DNA from: Cornus controversa
Lineage: Eukaryota > Streptophyta > Magnoliopsida > Cornales > Cornaceae
Direction of reading: 5' to 3'
Assembly: GCA_026545225.1 (NCBI GenBank)
Contig: CM048846.1
Coordinates: 85,205,270-85,269,269 of the forward strand
DNA length: 64,000 nucleotides
A program made the translations under genes and the position numbers. This document shows, piece after piece, positions 60,601 to 64,000 of this stretch; position 1 is the stretch's first letter, and the number at the start of each line of letters is the position of its first letter. The notes beneath the pieces are model-generated. The model was not told the DNA's origin. It worked only from the letters and a program-made list of their open reading frames with translations, and made no database searches.

Positions 60601-63092
60601 TGTATGTCATGTTGATGCTATCATAAAAGTCTTCTCTTTCAACTCCTTTCCCATCTATTTGTCGAATTGAACTGAATTGACATTTAATGTCCACTAGGAG
60701 CTAAACGAGCCTACACAGAAATTATCACATATTTGTTCCATGGATATTCCTATCTGTCATCCAAGCTGTAGAAATTTCCGAAGTATTCTTCTACTGACAC
60801 CCAAAGAAACTTTTTAGCCTATGTAACCAGTCAAGAAATTCTTCCGAATTCTTGTCTCCATGATCTTTAAATTCAAGTTTAGCACCTCTATCTGCATCAA
60901 CTAATCTAGGATCTTTCAGTTTGGCTTGTTCTTGTGATAGAAGAGTTGGCTCGAAAGTTTGTTGATAATTAACAATCGAAGAAGTTGAACCGACATCTAC
61001 ACTCTTTTCATTCCTTTAGCCTTTTCTCTAAGGCAACAATTATCTACCATATACAATGGCTTATGGAGAGGCAATGGGGCCAAGATTCTTTAATCCATTT
61101 CAGCTTGTCATCTATTATATTTACCTTGACATTTGATTGAATTAAGGTCTTCTTTTTACCTTTATGATCTTGGGATAAAGCTTCCAATGTAGAAATCAAC
61201 TCAAATCTTTGCCACCACTGCAAAAGGAGCAATTACATCAAACAATTAATGGGGTGAAAATTAGGATCCTTAGGCCTGATACCAAATTAATGAATGACAA
61301 ACACCAGGTACTTTTTTAGGAGCTCTTATACCAAATTAAGGCAACTTCCATAAAGAATTGTGGTTACAGTTTGCCGAGAACTAAATTTATGATTGTTAAG
61401 CATTGGGTAGAAAGGTTCTGGGAAGCAAACGAGGATTTAGACTAACAAGACAGCAAACTGAGTTATTGTAAAAATTAGAGAGCAGAGATAAGAAGATAAA
61501 GAAGAATAATGGAAGAGAAAAAGGAGAAGATAAAGAACTTAGTTAAGGGCTATATTTTACTGCCATTGTATTTTAACCTTTGGTACAAGTTCTGAACTTA
61601 ACTAGGCACAGCATCTGGAAAGTGTGTACCATGTTGAATTTGTTAACTGGTTCGACTCTTTTTGCTATCAAGCTTGCAAAAATATGTATTGTTTATTTCT
61701 TTTTACTTTAAATTTCTTTCTACCTGATGGAACATTTTCTTGGTGATGTTTGAGATGATCTTACAACTCCTTGTTTCCATGAATAGTGGATGGAGCAAGC
61801 CAATGAACAGAGCCAAACAGAAATTGTTAAAGGATTGCTAGGAGCAAGAGATGCTATGCTTACGATCAGGTGTCACATGCGCCAGATGGGTGAGGCTGCA
61901 GGTGTCCCAGTAGGTTCTCTTATCTTTGGTTGGAAGTTTGTCTCTCTCTCTCTCTCTCTCTATCTATACACACGCTCACACACACACACATTATATCTGT
62001 GTGTATAGATATCAGTATTCCTTTGCCTTCTCTTATAAATTTTGTTCCAGTGCTGGGTTAACTGGCTGTTATGTGCATGCTTTGTCTGATCCATATATAA
62101 CTTCCTGCATAGATTTACGTTCAATTCATCCATGAAAGAAGTTCAAAATTAACTTTCTCTAGAAAAGGTGTCCTTTCAACTAGTGCTGTTGACTGGTTGG
62201 ATCAAGATCCAATGCTGACCATATATCAAATTGATTTGGATCCTTTGATCCAAATCCAAAACTGATTTAGGAAATCCCATTATCAGATTAAGATCCTAAA
62301 ACATTTATATTTTACTTTGTTTTTTGTGTGTTGGGGGAAAGAAAAAAAGACCGGTAAAAGCATGGGTATGCAATGAGCAAGCTAAAGAGTGTCCTTTTCA
62401 GGGAAATAGGCATTTCAAAAAATTGAATGACTTTGGCAGCTTTATAAACCTCTAGGCCATATCTTTTGTGAAGTAGATTTTATTATTTAAAGGAAAAAGT
62501 AGAAAGACCCTTGTATGGCAATTTAATTATTTGTCTTATGCAATATGACAGAATAGATTAGATCTTGTTGAACTTTCTACCAGTAACTAAATGTCCTTTT
62601 TTGTCATTATGGTTGTTGATGATTTGAGCATACGGTCCGGATATATGTTAGGTTCCTCCAGTTATGTGTGTTCAAATGACAAAAAATCTGTGCTGGAAGG
62701 GAACATATGGAGTTCGGTATATGATGCTCGCTCCCTGATGGACTTTGGATTCCAATATGGTGGGAGTCCTGCTCATCCTTTTCATGTTCTATTTGTTTTA
62801 CCATCTCTGTACACATTTGCAGATCGAACCTGAATCACAAACTCAGCTCTTGGATGCCACTATGAATATGGAAGGAGTTTTGTTGGCTGGAGTTCCCGGT
62901 GCAGGTGGGTTTGATGCAATTTTTGCCATCACCTTGGGAGATTCAAGTAGTAATAATGTAAGCCGAGCATGGAGTTCACTCAATGTTCTGGCCTTGCTAG
63001 TGAGAGAAGATCCTCGTGGTGTTTCTTTGGAGAATGGTGATCCGCGAGCCAAAGAAATTACATCAGCCATTGCTTCAGTTCAGATCAAATAA
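51233..63092 (+). CDS. PMK: Phosphomevalonate kinase
   Basis: This GHMP kinase converts mevalonate 5-phosphate and ATP to mevalonate 5-diphosphate in the cytosolic/peroxisomal isoprenoid pathway. Ten coding exons, all in phase: 51233-51240, 51403-51553, 52459-52556, 52815-52924, 53012-53064, 54700-55083, 56758-56862, 57763-57990, 61787-61909, 62823-63092. They give 509 residues, close to the Arabidopsis length I recall (about 505). The protein starts [20 protein letters not shown]. The ATP-binding glycine/serine loop KTGLGSSAA is at residues 180-188. [20 protein letters not shown] follows mid-protein and the C-terminal GHMP motif [13 protein letters not shown] is near 440-452. The first exon codes only eight bases, which fixes the start. 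No break is seen. Intron 9 is 3.8 kb and holds a gypsy fossil. Confidence 0.97.
53395..53575 (-). mobile_element. tRNA-derived SINE-like copy in PMK intron 5
   Basis: Read on the minus strand, GTGCACTGGTATAATGCTCA resembles a pol III A box region and GGGTTGAATCCTG a B box about 35 bp later. A body shared with 55215-55400 follows (CCAAAGGTTAGG / CTAAGTTTAGG). It cannot form a full tRNA. The tail and target duplication were not resolved. Confidence 0.55.
55215..55400 (-). mobile_element. tRNA-derived SINE-like copy in PMK intron 6
   Basis: Minus-strand GTCCAATGGTAAAAGCTCAA (A-box-like) and GGGTTTGAGTATGAG (B-box-like) are spaced as in the copy at 53395-53575, with a related body ending near CAGCACCCCATGTAACGGG. 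A more degraded relative lies near 56360-56415 (GCCTGAGCTTTCCATTGCAT). Ends are uncertain. Confidence 0.5.
57658..57689. repeat. (CT)n microsatellite in PMK intron 7
   Basis: A CT run of about 30 bp lies 75 bp upstream of exon 8. Other short CT/CA runs lie at 55087-55120 and 61940-61992, each just inside the intron after an exon donor. Confidence 0.9.
58905..61600 (-). mobile_element. Ty3/gypsy fossil in PMK intron 9
   Basis: Two diverged direct repeats, starting AGAATTGTGGTAAGAGTT (58924) and AGAATTGTGGTTACAGTT (61356), look like LTRs. Next to the right one a CTGATACCAAATTAATG block fits a minus-strand primer-site region. Between them, minus-strand remains include a gag piece ([11 protein letters not shown], about 60865-60835), a retroviral-type zinc knuckle ([15 protein letters not shown], about 60465-60420) and possibly protease remains near 60150. 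Enzyme domains are otherwise missing. It is heavily broken and old; the strongly diverged repeats support that. Confidence 0.65.
59366..59472 (+). mobile_element. Short poly-A retroposon inside the gypsy fossil
   Basis: A 93-bp insert (59373-59465) ends GACACCCGTATCCC plus a run of A and is flanked by ACTACAG at 59366-59372 and 59466-59472. The parent family is not identified. The 7-bp duplication is short, so the call is moderate. Confidence 0.5.
62605..62690. repeat. Direct repeat, copy 1, in PMK intron 9-10
   Basis: ATTATGGTTGTTGATGATTT then GAGCATACGGTCCGGATATA and TGTTAGGTTCCTCCAG recurs at about 63555-63645 downstream of the gene, roughly 950 bp away. The two copies bracket the last coding exon. 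Confidence 0.8.
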
Positions 63093-64000
63093 GCAGATGT
63101 TCCTAAAAATTACCGTCTCAAGTGCAGGTGGCAAATGTTATCTGCCTGACTTAATAACACTAAGTTTCGAGGACATGATTCACGGGTGAAGTTTAGAAGA
63201 CTTTGCTAGACAATGAAAGTCAAGTTTAATACCTGTTGTAATTTACTTTTACATTGTAAAATGCCAAGTTGATTATCTCACTATCAGTTATAATTCAGTC
63301 CCAAAACTCCAATAATGTTCCTTGGGGACCCGATTGCTTTGGTTTGCCATTTACTATTAAGGGTTTACTCAGAAGCAACTCTAGGAGTGTTGAAAGCTAC
63401 TCGTCTTGAACTTGGTTTGTCAAACAATTGAGCTGTGAAATCTAGCCTATGTAGATCACCTGTGCTTGGGAGATATGGTTCTAGATAGAACAGAACAATG
63501 CGTTGGATTAAAGGCCCGCTATTAACAAATGTGTCTGTGTGTAGAGAGAGAGAGATTATGGTTGTTACCGATTCGAGCACCCGGTCTGGACATATGTTAG
63601 GTTCCTCTGGTGAGTGTGTTGTGTGTGTGTGTTCAACTGACAAATAATCTTTTTCAGGGACAGTTCCTGGAATAGTATACTTGATGGTATGAGCTTTGCA
63701 GAAAATCGAGAATGATGATTTTCAACTACTCATCAGTTTTGAATACCCCTAAAATCCTACTTAGTTCCTAATCGAATTATATGTCTTTCCAAATATGCTG
63801 AATCACATGTACGAAAAATCATCATAGAGTCACCAGCCTTTGAAGACTACCAATTTTGGTAGCAGAAATGCCCTTGATGGTGAGTTTAAACAGAAATTCC
63901 TAACAATTTGTCATAAACCCTGATCTCGCAGTAGTTTAATGTATCATATCATATATAAGTTGTGTATTTGTTAGCATAGGTTTTTTGCTTGTACTTGCTA
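63093..64000 (+). other. PMK 3' UTR and downstream flank
   Basis: The stretch after TAA at 63090-63092 should hold the 3' UTR; TTGTAATTTACTTTTACATT near 63237 would suit its end, but no site can be fixed. Apart from the repeat at 63555-63645 I see no further feature up to the window edge. Confidence 0.45.
63555..63645. repeat. Direct repeat, copy 2, 3' of PMK
   Basis: GATTATGGTTGTTACCGATT then CGAGCACCCGGTCTGGACAT and ATGTTAGGTTCCTCTGG matches 62605-62690 with scattered changes. It also has a longer GTGTGTGTGT stretch before TTCAACTGACAAATAATCT. Confidence 0.8.

Noticed and set aside
62591-62833. An 80-residue open frame just before PMK exon 10
   Set aside because: It is intronic, runs across the direct repeat, and is not conserved in the PMK protein.
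1-64000. A clustered pathway linking AE7, TNL, VPS25 and PMK
   Set aside because: The four genes work in Fe-S assembly, immunity, endosomal sorting and isoprenoid synthesis; nothing in the sequence ties them together beyond position.

Overview
This is nuclear DNA of a flowering plant, almost certainly a eudicot. The window is AT-rich and holds a few long, many-intron genes set in layered transposon debris, plus a TIR-NBS-LRR gene, a class found in eudicots and absent from grasses. The species cannot be named from the sequence; the large repeat-filled introns would suit a woody eudicot.

Layout. (1) 1-3.4 kb: the last two coding exons of a MIP18/AE7 gene (cytosolic Fe-S assembly), plus strand, preceded by an intron with an L1 fragment. 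(2) 3.4-9.9 kb: no gene; MITE-like elements, tandem repeats and an L1 scrap. (3) 9.95 kb: a nuclear tRNA-Ile(AAU), minus strand, followed by a TRIM-like element in inverted duplication. (4) 12-22.6 kb: decayed Ty3/gypsy fossils, minus strand, with parts of at least two elements. (5) 23.5-30.1 kb: a TIR-NBS-LRR gene, minus strand, intact through TIR and NB-ARC but broken in the LRR and C-terminal domain. (6) 30.2-32.9 kb: a small MITE, a hAT deletion derivative and another L1 fragment. (7) 33.0-41.7 kb: VPS25 (ESCRT-II), minus strand, six coding exons giving 179 residues; its introns hold nested retroposons. (8) 42.3-50.6 kb: repeats only, including a very AT-rich 4 kb element with a perfect 88-bp tandem array. 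(9) 51.2-63.1 kb: phosphomevalonate kinase, plus strand, ten coding exons giving 509 residues; its introns hold SINE-like copies and a gypsy fossil.

The four genes are unrelated housekeeping and immune genes and form no operon-like system. I joined exons by reading frame, GT-AG junctions and remembered family sequences; nothing was aligned by program. I found no convincing new gene system. The most notable signals are structural: a 24-bp L1 tail insertion abutting another retroposon, an L1 inserted in an RTE LINE with clean target duplications, four identical 88-bp repeats, a 32-bp dyad repeat inside gypsy LTRs, a direct repeat flanking the last PMK exon, and the pattern of decay in the TNL gene.
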